Shown here piece after piece: positions 36,955 to 45,827 of a DNA stretch of 64,000 nucleotides. Location of the stretch: the NCBI GenBank assembly GCA_036387475.1, contig DASVTR010000006.1:262969-326968 (forward strand), given 5' to 3'. The stretch comes from DASVTR01 sp036387475. Lineage in GTDB: Bacteria; Acidobacteriota; Blastocatellia; Pyrinomonadales; Pyrinomonadaceae. Made by a program: the position numbers and the translations under genes. Numbering within the stretch: the first letter of the stretch is position 1; the number at the start of each line of letters is the position of its first letter. The notes below the pieces were generated by a model. It worked only from the letters and a program-made list of their open reading frames with translations. It searched no databases and was not told the origin of the DNA.

Positions 36955-37524
36955 TCAACGGGCGGACATCTCCCTGTGCAACCACGCCTCTGCGGTTCTC
37001 ATCTGCCGCCTGACGGTGGCAACCGCGATGCCTTCCACCTCGCCTATTTCTTCAATCGAGAGGCCACCGAAGTCGCGCAACTCGATGATGCGGCTTTTGC
37101 GCGAATCGAACTTCGTCAACTCTTGTAGCGCATCGTCTAAGGCGACCAGATTGGCGGCACGCTCCGGGGAAAAAACAGCAGCCGCTTCAATTGACGAAGC
37201 GCGCTCGCCACCGCCACGTTTCGCAGCCGTGTGCTTGCGCGCGTGATCGACAAGTATCTGGCGCATCAGGTGCGCGGCGACGCCGAAGAAGTGCGCGCGG
37301 TTCTGCAATTCCAAATCTCTCTGCCCGACGAGCCTGATGAAGGCTTCGTGGACGAGCGCTGTGCCCTGAAGCGTGTGATCTTTGCGCTCGCCACGTAGAT
37401 AATGAGACGCGAGCCGTCGCAACTCGTCGTAAACAAGCGGCGTGAGTTTCTCCAGCGCCGCGCAATCGCCGCCCTGCCAATCATGTAAAAGGCGTGTCAC
37501 TTCGTGGGACAAGTCGGCGGTCAT
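36955..37524 (-). CDS. ECF-type RNA polymerase sigma factor (acidobacterial type)
   Basis: This sigma factor of about 189 residues has region 2 (LVYDELRRLASHYLRGE, HEAFIRLV, AAHLMRQILVDHARKHTAAKRGG) and region 4 (KSRIIELRDFGGLSIEEIGEV and VRRQMRTAEAWLHRE). The DHAR..AAKRGG stretch is diagnostic of the ECF group common in Acidobacteriota and Planctomycetota. I chose the ATG at 37524; a TTG at 37536 is an alternative. It sits directly upstream of the Ser/Thr kinase. Kinase-controlled sigma activity is the usual model for such pairs; no anti-sigma gene is present. Confidence 0.9.
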   Translation of the reverse strand: MTADLSHEVTRLLHDWQGGDCAALEKLTPLVYDELRRLASHYLRGERKDHTLQGTALVHEAFIRLVGQRDLELQNRAHFFGVAAHLMRQILVDHARKHTAAKRGGGERASSIEAAAVFSPERAANLVALDDALQELTKFDSRKSRIIELRDFGGLSIEEIGEVEGIAVATVRRQMRTAEAWLHREMSAR

Positions 37525-37648
37525 AGAGTCCGGCAATAGTTCCCCATTCCTTCAATCGTTAAGACAGCGAGAGCCTATTGGTTTCCGCGCCGTTCGTCAA
37601 TAAACTCTTGCCTCGTCTGATGATTACCGGAAGCGCGGCAAAATTCAT

Positions 37649-37819
37649 TCAGAACTGCGAAGCTCTAAGATAAACGTCTTGCCCAAGGTCGCTGTATACA
37701 GTCAGAGATAGCGTCACCAGTGCGTAGGTGGCAATGCTGCAGACTGTCAAAGCAATGATGTAGCAGGCGAAAGCGACACCGCCCAGGAGTGTGTCTTCCG
37801 TCTTCATCGTACTTTTCAT
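37649..37819 (-). CDS. Small single-pass membrane protein, 56 residues
   Basis: An ATG at 37819 has GGGAG six bases upstream and opens a 56-codon frame ending TGA at 37649. The product has a charged head (MKSTMKTEDT), one membrane segment (GVAFACYIIALTVCSIATYA) and a polar tail ending RASQF. It lies 124 bases upstream of the sigma factor on the same strand and downstream of a hairpin at 37864-37889. I recognise no family. The good ribosome site and hydrophobic pattern support a real gene; a small regulator of the neighbouring sigma-kinase pair is only a guess. Confidence 0.5.
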   Translation of the reverse strand: MKSTMKTEDTLLGGVAFACYIIALTVCSIATYALVTLSLTVYSDLGQDVYLRASQF

Positions 37820-37863
37820 CTTGAACTCCCTTCCCCTTTAATGACGAGAGCGATTCTCGACAA

Positions 37864-37889
37864 GTCAATCTCTTGGCCCGGAGATTGAC
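37864..37889. promoter_or_regulatory. Nine-base-pair inverted repeat upstream of the small membrane gene
   Basis: GTCAATCTC (37864-37872) and GAGATTGAC (37881-37889) are perfect inverted copies with an eight-base loop TTGGCCCG. The site is 45 bases upstream of the ATG at 37819. With its flank it repeats a motif at 2959-2984. There is no T-run, so it looks more like an operator or leader hairpin than a terminator. Confidence 0.4.
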
Positions 37890-38380
37890 CGATTTCCTTC
37901 TTCACCGGGTAATGCGTATATCGGTGACAAAATCGCTCATGTCCAAGAGATTTTTTTCGGGAGTCAGGTATTCATCGATGTAAGAAAATAGGGAGGGCGC
38001 GCCTTTATTATGAGTAAAAAACAATTTGATGGTTTAGGTAGCCGTCGTTGTGGACTGCAGTGTGTTTGATTCGCGACATTGCTGACTCTTCAACGGAGGT
38101 GAAGTTCCGTCTGGTGTCCTCAAAGGTGAGGAAAGAGCTATTCAGAATGTTTTTTATCGAACCCTAAGGGTGTATCTAAGATATTCGCCTATTCGGCCAA
38201 GCCTTGGCTAGTATCGCGTCAAGGCCAAACACCGGGCTGGGCTGGCCGGGGCGGCTTCATCGAGTTGTTAGCCCGTACTTCGCCGTGAATAGAACTGGGC
38301 GCGGCGGTCTCCGGCTGCAACCTGATCCGCGCAGATCACCTCTGCCGTGCGACGGGCCTTTCCATGTTCGTGTTGTTGGA
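37890..38380. other. Intergenic region, no gene seen
   Basis: About 490 bases between the hairpin and the stop of the membrane protein at 38381. The left half is AT-rich; the part from about 38200 is GC-rich and resembles the neighbouring DUF2975 operon in composition. Open frames here on the plus strand are antisense shadows of the downstream genes. I see no RNA gene. Confidence 0.45.
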
Positions 38381-38773
38381 CTACCGGGGCCGACGCCATG
38401 GCAGGCTCCACAGTCCGCGCGCCGAGAGGATAACGGAGAAGAGACCGGTCACGCCGATCGCGATCAGCGTCCAGACGAAAAAGAAATGTCCGCCGGAATT
38501 GGCGAGGCTGCTGGTGACACCGACACCCTTCCCCCTCATGTGGGTGATGGGGACGACCAACGAAAAGAGACCTCCGAGGAGGGTGATGATGTACCCCGAA
38601 CGCCGTTCGGCGAGCACCAGCGTTCCATACAGCCAGAAGACAAAGATCGGCACCGCAGTGAGGTTTGCGAGCTTTCCCGGCTCCATTCCACGGACGATGT
38701 CGTCCGCCAGGTGAAATGAAAAGAAGAGGATCGACAGCAGAGACGCGATGGTTAACATAACGTTTTGTTTCAT
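38381..38773 (-). CDS. Four-helix membrane protein of the DUF2975 operon
   Basis: The ATG at 38773 has AAGGA ten bases upstream; the longer open frame to 38959 begins with an implausible arginine-rich stretch overlapping the XRE gene. The 130-residue product has about four membrane segments (LTIASLLSILFFSFHLAD, AVPIFVFWLYGTLVLAE, YIITLLGGLFSLVVPI, FFFVWTLIAIGVTGLFSVIL). I do not recognise the family. It is third in a row with DUF2975 and XRE genes, 94 bases after the latter, so co-transcription is likely. Confidence 0.65.
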   Translation of the reverse strand: MKQNVMLTIASLLSILFFSFHLADDIVRGMEPGKLANLTAVPIFVFWLYGTLVLAERRSGYIITLLGGLFSLVVPITHMRGKGVGVTSSLANSGGHFFFVWTLIAIGVTGLFSVILSARGLWSLPWRRPR

Positions 38774-38867
38774 TTGATTATCATCCTTGTTGGATTTGTG
38801 TGTGCCTCTCGCCACGTGCATGCGTGCGCGTTCAGCAGGGCGTTCATCGGCTTGCGCTCTGTTTGCT

Positions 38868-39101
38868 CTACGCTGCCGGTCGCTCGCGTTCCGCTTCCTC
38901 AGGCTCGAACCGGAGAATGTCGCCAGGCTGGCACGAGAGCGCCTCGCAGATCGCATCAAGCGTCGAGAAGCGGATCGCGCGCGCCTTGCCGGTCTTGAGG
39001 ATCGAGAGGTTAGCCAGCGTCATTCCGACTCGATCCGCGAGTTCGGTCAGCGTCATCCGCCGATCGTGGAGTATGTCGTCGAGCTTGACGGCGATCGCCA
39101 T
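38868..39101 (-). CDS. XRE/Cro-type helix-turn-helix regulator
   Basis: This 77-residue protein is almost entirely a Cro/C1-type helix-turn-helix: KLDDILHDRRMTLTELADRV, then GMTLANLSILKTGKARAIRF and STLDAICEALSCQPGDIL. It resembles the short YozG-like regulators that accompany DUF2975 membrane proteins. The ATG follows the DUF2975 stop by one base (TGACATG), so the two are coupled. It is the obvious candidate to bind the paired inverted repeat at 39650-39708. Confidence 0.88.
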   Translation of the reverse strand: MAIAVKLDDILHDRRMTLTELADRVGMTLANLSILKTGKARAIRFSTLDAICEALSCQPGDILRFEPEEAERERPAA

Positions 39102-39102
39102 G

Positions 39103-39630
39103 TCACACCGTCCCTTCGAGGTCTTCGCGCATGAGCGCGCCTTCCGCAAACACGCGGGCCAGCAGGAAGGTGAGGAGTACGGCGAGCCAGCCGTTGACCG
39201 AAAAGCCGGCGTTTATATGAAGCGGATACGCCGGGGTGGAAACGGTCTTGGCGATCATACCGATCACAATGCTGAGAAGGTTCAGCGCGAGCAGCGCCCA
39301 AGCGATTCCCTGCAAACGGGACGCGTTCGCGGCGACGAATGGGTCGCCCTCGCGAACCGTATCAACGATCGCGAGCAGCCGCTTCAGGACGGCATGATTG
39401 AGCGGAATCGCGGCGAGACCGAGCACGGCGATCGCGCGCAGGCCCATCACCAGCCGCTCTGCCTCAAGCGAAGGAGAGAGTTTGAAAGCGGTCATGATCC
39501 ATTGCTCGTTCGGCAGGACAACCAGCAGAGCGAGGATCGCGGCGCCGCCCAGCCAGTTCACGACAATAAGGATCCGCAGCACGACGTACGCGATCGGCAG
39601 CGCGGCGGATGACGAGATTTGCTTTGACAT
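39103..39630 (-). CDS. DUF2975 membrane protein
   Basis: This 175-residue protein has four membrane helices (about 13-40, 63-85, 106-130, 143-162) and the DUF2975 pattern, including AIVDTVREGDPFVAANASRL between helices two and three. AGGAGG lies nine bases before the ATG. DUF2975 proteins are regularly encoded next to a small XRE regulator, and together they are thought to form a membrane-linked regulatory pair whose signal is unknown. It is first in the operon, with a well-formed promoter upstream. Confidence 0.88.
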   Translation of the reverse strand: MSKQISSSAALPIAYVVLRILIVVNWLGGAAILALLVVLPNEQWIMTAFKLSPSLEAERLVMGLRAIAVLGLAAIPLNHAVLKRLLAIVDTVREGDPFVAANASRLQGIAWALLALNLLSIVIGMIAKTVSTPAYPLHINAGFSVNGWLAVLLTFLLARVFAEGALMREDLEGTV

Positions 39631-39649
39631 GATTCATCTCCTCCTAATA

Positions 39650-39708
39650 TATCGATTATCAATAAACTATTTATCGAATATAGTCAAGTTAATTATTGAC
39701 AATCGATA
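39650..39708 (-). promoter_or_regulatory. Promoter and paired operator of the DUF2975-XRE operon
   Basis: On the minus strand TTGACT (39682-39687) and TATTGA (39659-39664) form a -35/-10 pair with a 17-base spacer, about 22 bases from start site to ATG. TATCGATTATCAAT at 39650-39663 overlaps the -10, and its near-perfect inverted copy ATTGACAATCGATA at 39695-39708 lies upstream of the -35 (one mismatch in 14). A half-site TTATCGA lies between. The XRE protein is the likely binder. Confidence 0.6.
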
Positions 39709-40070
39709 AATGAACCGGATGTCACTCGACGGGTCCGAAGGGCGGAATGCTGGCCGTCCTGCGTCTACACGGCTCTGGTCAAGGAGAATCTGCCGCGCTC
39801 CCGTTCAGGCTCGCGAGGAACGCTCGGCTTCAGTAAGGGCGAGAGCCACTTGATGTGTCCTGGCTCAGACGAGGTAATGAAGCACCATGAATAAAGATGC
39901 TATTGGATCGGATTGATCGGTCGTACTACGAGCGCTGGTAATAGTTCTCACCCGCTCGCATAATCCGTGATTTCGGAAGGCCGAGCATCATCCATTGTGC
40001 AAATCCCTCCGCTCGGCCTCCGGTCTGGAACTCACTTTACGAGCGACTCCAAAACTAAAAGGTGATTAAA
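39709..40070. other. Intergenic region between divergent units
   Basis: This stretch of about 360 bases lies between the DUF2975 promoter and the TonB-receptor start. It contains no convincing gene. The AAAGGTG ribosome site of the receptor is at its right end. No terminator or repeat was recognised. Confidence 0.4.
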
Positions 40071-41303
40071 ATGACAATCAGTAACCGATTGCGCCCGCCA
40101 CTGCTTCTGCTTGCGCTCTGTGCCTTCATCGCGGCGCCCGTCGCCGCGCAGTCACCCAACACGGCGACGATGTTCGTCGTCGTAGCCGATCAGAAAGGCG
40201 CTGTCGTGCAAGACGCCAATGTTTCGGTGGTGAACAATGCGACCGGTGCTACTCGTGAGTCCGTCTCTGGGAGCGACGGCAGCGCCACCATTCCGGGGCT
40301 TTCTCTGACTGGTACTTACACGGTCGTCGTGTCCAAGCAGGGATTCGGCAGCGAAGAGATTAAGGACATCACGTTGCGCGCGGGCGAGACCGCGACCCTC
40401 AGGGTGAAGCTCCTCGTCGGCTCCCAGCAGTCTGAGGTTACAGTCTTCGGCACGGTTGAAGGCGTGCGCGCTGACCCGCAGATCGGACGCCGACTCGATA
40501 GCCCGCAAATAGACGAGACGCCGATTCTCGGTCGCAAGACGACCACGCTGCCGCTGCTCAACGCGGCGTTCCGTCAGGCGAAGGGCACGGGCGACCTCTT
40601 CGTCAACCAGACCTACTTCGTCACAGGCGTGGGCGGTCGTCGTCAGACCACTGTCACGCTCGACGGCGCAAACAACGATGAGGGGTGGGGTCGCCAGACG
40701 ATGATCGCCACTGTGCCGCTCGGCGCTATTCAGGAAATAACAATCCTCTCGAACGGTTTCTCTTCCGAATTCGGCTGGACATCCGGCCCCGCATTGAACA
40801 TCGTCACCAAGTCCGGCACGAACGATTTTCATGGCGAAGGACTGTTGATGGTGCGTCCCGGTGGCTGGCAGGCGAAGACATTCTCGACCAAAGGCTTCTG
40901 CCCATCGTCCGTGTCTAGTTGCGTCACGCCCTCTACGCTTCAGGCTATCAACCCTGTGGACATTCCAGATGCGCTCTCGCAGGTCTCCGGCTCTATCGGT
41001 GGGCCTATTGTCAGGGACAAGACCTTCTTCTTCGCCACGGCTGACCATACGCGGCAGAATCGAACGACATTTCTCTCCAGTTCGCTGCCAGCGTTCCTGT
41101 TGCCGGCAGACGGCAACCTTGCATACACGGGCCACTATCGCCAGACGCTTTTTGACGGACGACTCGACCACAAGCTCACATCAAACCAGACCTTAATGTT
41201 TCGTTTCAATTTCGACCGGTTTTTCGACGACAACCCGTTGCGACGGCGTTCACCGGCGTCATCAGCTTTGTGGGGCTGGTCGTTCCGCACATTCTGCGAA
41301 TGA
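40071..41303 (+). pseudogene. Truncated TonB-dependent receptor with carboxypeptidase-regulatory domain
   Basis: The start is the ATG at 40071 after AAAGGTG, with a signal peptide ending AAPVAAQ. Residues about 30-115 form a carboxypeptidase-regulatory-like domain (VVADQKGAVVQDANVSVVN). A TonB plug follows (TTVTLDGANNDEGWG, VPLGAIQEITILSNGFSSEFGW, GPALNIVTKSGTNDFHGEG), then the first barrel strands. At about 41233 (FNFDRFFDDNP) homology stops and the frame ends after about 20 unrelated residues. Such receptors are normally about 1000 residues, so most of the barrel is missing. The sequence that follows belongs to an ABC permease, so an internal deletion joined two genes. It cannot form a functional barrel. 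Confidence 0.85.
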
Positions 41304-41491
41304 TGCACGGGGCTGACAACCGATTTCTTATCGTCGGAAGCGCGCTCATGGGCGCACTGCTCCTGAGCTTGGCAGACCTTATCGCTCGCCTCTCGCTTCG
41401 GCCTGCGGAACTGCCAATCGGCATCGTCACTTCGGCGGTGGGCGTACCTGTATTCCTGTTGCTGCTGCGGCGTCGCCGGTACGTGTTCTGA
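41237..41491 (+). pseudogene. C-terminal remnant of a FecCD/BtuC-type ABC permease
   Basis: In a different frame from the receptor, 84 codons read VATAFTGVISFVGLVVPHIL, then RMMHGADNRF, LADLIARLSLRPAELPIG and a final LLLRRRRYVF. FVGLVVPH and PAELPIGIVT are hallmarks of the C-terminal third of heme, vitamin B12 and siderophore permeases. Everything N-terminal is missing, and there is no start in frame before the junction near 41233. The ATPase follows after seven bases or 69 bases depending on its start, the usual permease-ATPase order. Confidence 0.85.
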
Positions 41492-41560
41492 CAACCTATG
41501 TCGCAGCGGTGCCAGTTCTCCCGGACATTATTATTCAACTCATTATTACTTCAACTGATT

Positions 41561-42374
41561 ATGCTGGAAGCAAGCCGTATCACTTATCGAGTTGGCAACA
41601 AGGCGCTCATCTCCGAGGTGTCAGCACGGTTCGCGCGCGGCATGCTCCACCTTGTGATTGGCCCGAACGGTGCGGGCAAGTCAACTCTCATTAAGGTGCT
41701 GGCGCGGTTGCTGCGCCCCGATACCGGCAAGGTTGAATACGAAGGCGACGACGTACCAAGAAAGCGAATCCGATCTTGCGAAGCGCCGCGCGGTGCTCTC
41801 ACAGGCCGTCGAAGTTGCGTTTCCGCTGACCGTGCGTGAGATCGTCATGATGGGCCGCTACCCGCACTTCGGAGTCCGCCCAGGCCCCGTAGACGAGAAA
41901 ATTACTGATGAACTCATGGAATTCTTTGACGTTATGGAGTTCTCCGCGCGGAACTACCAGACTCTCAGCGGAGGCGAACGCCAACGCGTCAACTTCGCAC
42001 GCGTTCTGGCGCAATTATGGCTTGCTGATTCCGGCTCGTTCCCTGTTCCTGGTTCTCCCCCGACGCTCTCATCTTGCAGGTATCTGTTCCTGGACGAGAC
42101 GCTAACTTTTCTAGACATTCGACACCAAATCGCATTCATGAAAAAGGTGCGCGGCTTCGCCGACGCTCCTGATGTCGTCTTAGTCGGAGTGGTTCACGAT
42201 CTCAATCTCCCCGCCCGCTTTGCGGATCAGATAGTGATGCTGAATCATGGACAGGTGGTAGCAACCGGCACTCCCGAAGAGGTGCTGACAGCCGACCGCA
42301 TTCGTCACGTGTTCTGCGTAGAACCGACATTCGTTCCGGTCAAGCAATCCGGCATCCATCTCATCTTCGACTGA
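41561..42374 (+). pseudogene. HmuV/FecE-type ABC ATPase, frameshifted
   Basis: The frame from the ATG at 41561 holds the start of an iron, heme or B12-type ATPase with Walker A GPNGAGKST. After VEYEGDD (about 41750) homology moves to the next frame: SESDLAKRRAVLSQAVEVAF, VREIVMMGRYPHFG, signature LSGGERQR, Walker B YLFLDE and the switch histidine in VVHDLN, ending at 42374. One extra base between about 41747 and 41757 explains this. The residues after Walker B read ETLTFLD where family members usually have EPLTFLD. With the neighbouring fusion this marks a dead uptake operon, unless the indels are sequence errors. Confidence 0.8.
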
Positions 42375-42614
42375 AAGATTCAGGTCGAGCTTATCTCCCA
42401 AGGGTAATAATAGACTTCACTCACCATCCAGGTGAGTGCCGTTGCAGGGAGCGCGAATTAAGGGGTTCTATGAGTTGGAATGAAAGTTATGTGAGTTAAG
42501 TATATTATTACCTTTAACATTGATTGCTCAGCGGTTGATTCGAGCGTTATCCCAATTTTCTGCTGTGAAGGCTGGAAATTTTAAGCCGGGTAGGACTACA
42601 TAAGGGGCTTTATT

Positions 42615-44441
42615 ATGACCATAGCCGCGTGCGCTTCTGAAGTTTTAATTAACACGATTTCCCGCCAGCGTTCTCACAGTTCGTCCTTGCTAGTGCGCGT
42701 TTACCGATTCGTCCTCAGTATTACAGCCTACCTCCTGGTGTCAGGAGTCAGTTTCTCTCTCAATGGTGCGACTCTTCCTAACGGTTTTGTAGAAACGCAG
42801 GTGGCCGGTGGTTTAAATAGGCCGACCGCCATGTCATTTGCGCCTGACGGTCGATTATTCGTGTGCCTTCAGGGAGGACAGTTACGTGTCATTAAGAATA
42901 ATGTTTTGTTGACCACTCCATTTTTGACGGTGAGCACGGATTCGTCCGGCGAACGCGGCTTGCTGGGATTGGCCTTTGATCCTGATTTCAAGACAAACAA
43001 CTACGTCTATGTCTATTACACGACCGGCGTATCGCCGAAGCGAAATCGCGTCAGCCGCTTCGTAGCCAGTGGCGACGTGGCTGTGGCGAATAGCGAAGTA
43101 GTTATTTTAGAACTCAACAATCTGAGTGGAGCTACGAACCATAACGGCGGGGCGATGCATTTTGGCCCGGACGGCAAACTGTATATCGCCGTCGGCGAGA
43201 ATGCCAATTCATCCAATTCGCAAACGCTCACTAATCTGCTGGGTAAAATATTGCGCATCAACCGGGACGGCTCTATCCCGCCGGACAATCCCTTCTTCAA
43301 CACGGCTTCCGGGGGCAATAGAGCTATCTGGGCGCTTGGCCTGCGCAATCCCTTTACCTTCGCCTTTCAGCCGGGAACGGGTCGAATGTTCATCAATGAC
43401 GTGGGCCAAAGCACATGGGAGGAGATCAACGACGGCATCGCCGGGTCGAATTACGGCTGGCCCAATACGGAAGGCCCAACAACAAATCCTAATTTCCGAG
43501 GGCCGATTTACGCGTATGGGCGCAGCCCGAGCGCGACGGGCGGCTGCGCTATCACTGGCGGCGCTTTCTACAATCCACCGATTGCTCAATTTCCGAGCGG
43601 CTACGTCGGCAAATACTTCTTCGCAGACTTTTGCAGCGGTTGGATTCGGCTGTTGAATCCATCCAATAACACGGCGACCGGGTTTGCCACAGGCATTGCC
43701 AACCCGGTGGACTTGCAGGTCGCAGCAGATGGCAGCCTCTATTATCTTGCCAGAGGTGCAGGGGCGCTCTACAAAGTTCGATTCCCGGCCAATCAGACGC
43801 CGCCGAGCATCGCCATACACCCCTTAGACAAAGCTGTGACAGAAGGACAACCCGCGACCTTTCAGGTCAGCGCCAACGGGAGCACACCACTCGCTTATCA
43901 ATGGCAGAGAAACGGTGTCAACATCTCCGGCGCAAACACGTCGAGTTATACCATCCCAACGACAGCGGTAGCGGATAATGGGGCAAAGTTTCGCTGCGTG
44001 GTGTCGAATTCATTCGGAACTGTGAGCAGCAATGAAGCCACGCTGACAGTGACAGCAACTCCGTCCCCACCGGTGCTTCTTACTGAAGAGAATACGGAGC
44101 GGGCAATCGCCCTCGACTCTGTGACAATGATGCGTGATCCTTTTCCGCTCATAATGACACATAACTTTAGTTCGGATCAGCGCACACGGGTGACGCTTTT
44201 CGCTATCAATGTGGAGTTGATGCCCGGCGAAAACAATCTGGTGTTGACCGTTCAAGCGGAAGATTCTCAGCACCGTGTCTATCTGCTCCCAATTGAATCT
44301 GTCATGAAAGTTCCAAACTTCAACTGGCTGACGCAAGTGATTGTCAAACTACCTGACAATCTGCCAAATAACGAAGATGTGTTGGTGAGCCTCAATCTAC
44401 GGGGTACGACTAGCAATAAAGCGCTCATCAAAATCAAGTAG
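42615..44441 (+). CDS. Secreted PQQ-type glucose/sorbosone dehydrogenase with Ig-like domain and C-terminal module
   Basis: This 608-residue protein starts at an ATG with AAGGGG seven bases upstream; a signal segment (FVLSITAYLLVSGVSF) follows a basic head. Residues about 55-395 are the soluble-glucose-dehydrogenase propeller, with GLNRPTAMSFAPDGRLFV, GERGLLGLAFDPDF, HNGGAMHFGPDGKLYIAVG and NYGWPNTEG. An Ig-like domain (about 400-485, YQWQRNGVNISGANTSSYTI) precedes the last 120 residues, which match the C-terminus of the PD40 protein at 6091-8025. The family oxidises sugars with PQQ in the periplasm; the substrate here is unknown. No PQQ synthesis genes are in the window. Confidence 0.85.
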   Translation: MTIAACASEVLINTISRQRSHSSSLLVRVYRFVLSITAYLLVSGVSFSLNGATLPNGFVETQVAGGLNRPTAMSFAPDGRLFVCLQGGQLRVIKNNVLLTTPFLTVSTDSSGERGLLGLAFDPDFKTNNYVYVYYTTGVSPKRNRVSRFVASGDVAVANSEVVILELNNLSGATNHNGGAMHFGPDGKLYIAVGENANSSNSQTLTNLLGKILRINRDGSIPPDNPFFNTASGGNRAIWALGLRNPFTFAFQPGTGRMFINDVGQSTWEEINDGIAGSNYGWPNTEGPTTNPNFRGPIYAYGRSPSATGGCAITGGAFYNPPIAQFPSGYVGKYFFADFCSGWIRLLNPSNNTATGFATGIANPVDLQVAADGSLYYLARGAGALYKVRFPANQTPPSIAIHPLDKAVTEGQPATFQVSANGSTPLAYQWQRNGVNISGANTSSYTIPTTAVADNGAKFRCVVSNSFGTVSSNEATLTVTATPSPPVLLTEENTERAIALDSVTMMRDPFPLIMTHNFSSDQRTRVTLFAINVELMPGENNLVLTVQAEDSQHRVYLLPIESVMKVPNFNWLTQVIVKLPDNLPNNEDVLVSLNLRGTTSNKALIKIK

Positions 44442-44676
44442 TCGGGTGACAATCGCCCTAAGGCGGCCCACTAAAAATTTACGTAGCTAGTTTGTCTATG
44501 TTACCGTGCAGTCTAACAACCCATTCAACCGGAGCATGATTTAGCTTGTATTTCATCGTCAACTTGTCCGTACCGGCATTGTCTTCACGCCTGTTTAGTT
44601 CGGGCGTTATGCAGCACGAGACACCACGATACAGCATCCCTTTTCACAGGTAGTCCAACCGGAGGAAACACTAATC

Positions 44677-45462
44677 TTGACCAACCAAATCCGCTTCGCC
44701 GATGGCGCTGCCTACGAACGATACATGGGCAAGTGGAGCCGGCTGGCAGGTGAAACTTTCCTCGACTGGCTTGCTCCACAATCGGGTTTGCGATGGCTCG
44801 ACGTTGGCTGCGGCAACGGCGCCTTTACCGAAATGATAGTCGAGCGCTGTGCACCAGTCTCAGTACATGGGATAGACCCGTCCGAGGAGCAGCTTGCCTA
44901 TGCTCGCACACGACCCGCGGCGCACATCGCACAGTTTCGTCGGGGCGATGCGATGACACTGCCTTTCCCCGACGACACGTTCGACGCGGCAGTCATGCCG
45001 CTGGTGATTTTCTTCATCCCAGACCCGGCCAGGGGCGTTGCCGAAATGGCACGGGTGGTCTGCCCGGACGGCATCGTCACAGCCTACGCGTGGGACATGG
45101 TGGGCGGTGGATTTCCTTACGGGGTGTTGCAGGAAGAAATGCGTGAATTGGGTGTCGCAGTTCCAGCACCGCCCAGCCCTGACGCGTCTCGAATAGACGT
45201 ACTGCGGGAGTTGTGGACTGGTGCGGGTTTGGAATCGGTCGAAACGCTGGAGATCACCGTGCAACGAACATTCATTGATTTCGACGACTACTGGACGACC
45301 ATTCTGGGTGGGCCGAGCGTCGGGCAACAACTCGCAGAGATGGCGTCCCGTGATCTGGCACTTCTCAAAGCGCGGATGCGCACGCGCCTGCCAGCAGATG
45401 CCACTGGGAGTATCACCTATAGTGCGCGGGCTAACGCAGTAAAGGGTCGCGTCCCAAACTAA
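44677..45462 (+). CDS. Class I SAM-dependent methyltransferase
   Basis: This 261-residue cytoplasmic enzyme has the Methyltransf_11 pattern: WLDVGCGNGAF (motif I), VHGIDPSEEQLAYAR (motif II), GDAMTLPFPDDTFDAAVMPL and EMARVVCPDG. The start is TTG at 44677, supported by GGAGG about 12 bases upstream; the next ATG at 44725 would remove conserved N-terminal residues. A substrate cannot be assigned. The gene is alone, with about 235 bases before it and no partner downstream. Confidence 0.85.
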   Translation: MTNQIRFADGAAYERYMGKWSRLAGETFLDWLAPQSGLRWLDVGCGNGAFTEMIVERCAPVSVHGIDPSEEQLAYARTRPAAHIAQFRRGDAMTLPFPDDTFDAAVMPLVIFFIPDPARGVAEMARVVCPDGIVTAYAWDMVGGGFPYGVLQEEMRELGVAVPAPPSPDASRIDVLRELWTGAGLESVETLEITVQRTFIDFDDYWTTILGGPSVGQQLAEMASRDLALLKARMRTRLPADATGSITYSARANAVKGRVPN

Positions 45463-45827
45463 TTTGAAGGATGAATCTCTGTGTGGTTTTGGAAATGTCG
45501 ATTTACGTGTGCAGATTTTTAATTGGTGCACAGTTGAAGCTGTCCAACGCGCCGATAGCTTACGTCTTACTTGTCCTGGCCTTCTTATCTTTAGCCTTTG
45601 GCGGTCTGCTTCTAAGAGAACAAACAAGTAGCACAAGAGCAAACCACCCGCCCACTTTCGTCAGCGCACCCTGGACATGCTCCAATGGATTAACGTTTCG
45701 CTATGTTTCCGCGAACGCCTACTGCTTTGTCTAAAATCGGCTCTTGTGAACATTCCGATTATGTGTAGAATTTATTTTTGAAGCGAACAGAATTGGTCAC
45801 TTAAAGCGAAGGGAAAGAGTTCGAGTC
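45463..45827. other. Intergenic region with a doubtful 87-codon frame
   Basis: The gap between the methyltransferase and the MBL-fold hydrolase contains an open frame 45471-45734 with one possible membrane segment (YVLLVLAFLSLAFGGLLL). The GAAGG before its first ATG is too close to be a good ribosome site, and no motif is recognisable, so I do not call it a gene. The remainder is AT-rich and presumably holds the hydrolase promoter. Confidence 0.4.

Noticed and set aside
38250..38275. GAGTTGTTAGCCCG resembling an integron attC core
   Set aside because: There is no matching second core site or integrase nearby, so chance similarity is likelier.
38204..39612. Plus-strand open frames of 171 and 270 codons
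   Set aside because: They are low-complexity charged products antisense to the DUF2975-XRE operon.
40152..41171. A 339-codon minus-strand open frame
   Set aside because: It is antisense to the TonB-receptor gene, which has recognisable domains; the antisense product has no motif.
44860..45642. A 260-codon minus-strand open frame
   Set aside because: It is a shadow of the methyltransferase gene; no ribosome site or domain.
45471..45734. An 87-codon plus-strand frame with one hydrophobic stretch
   Set aside because: The ribosome site is badly placed and there is no homology signal; it is noted only as intergenic content.
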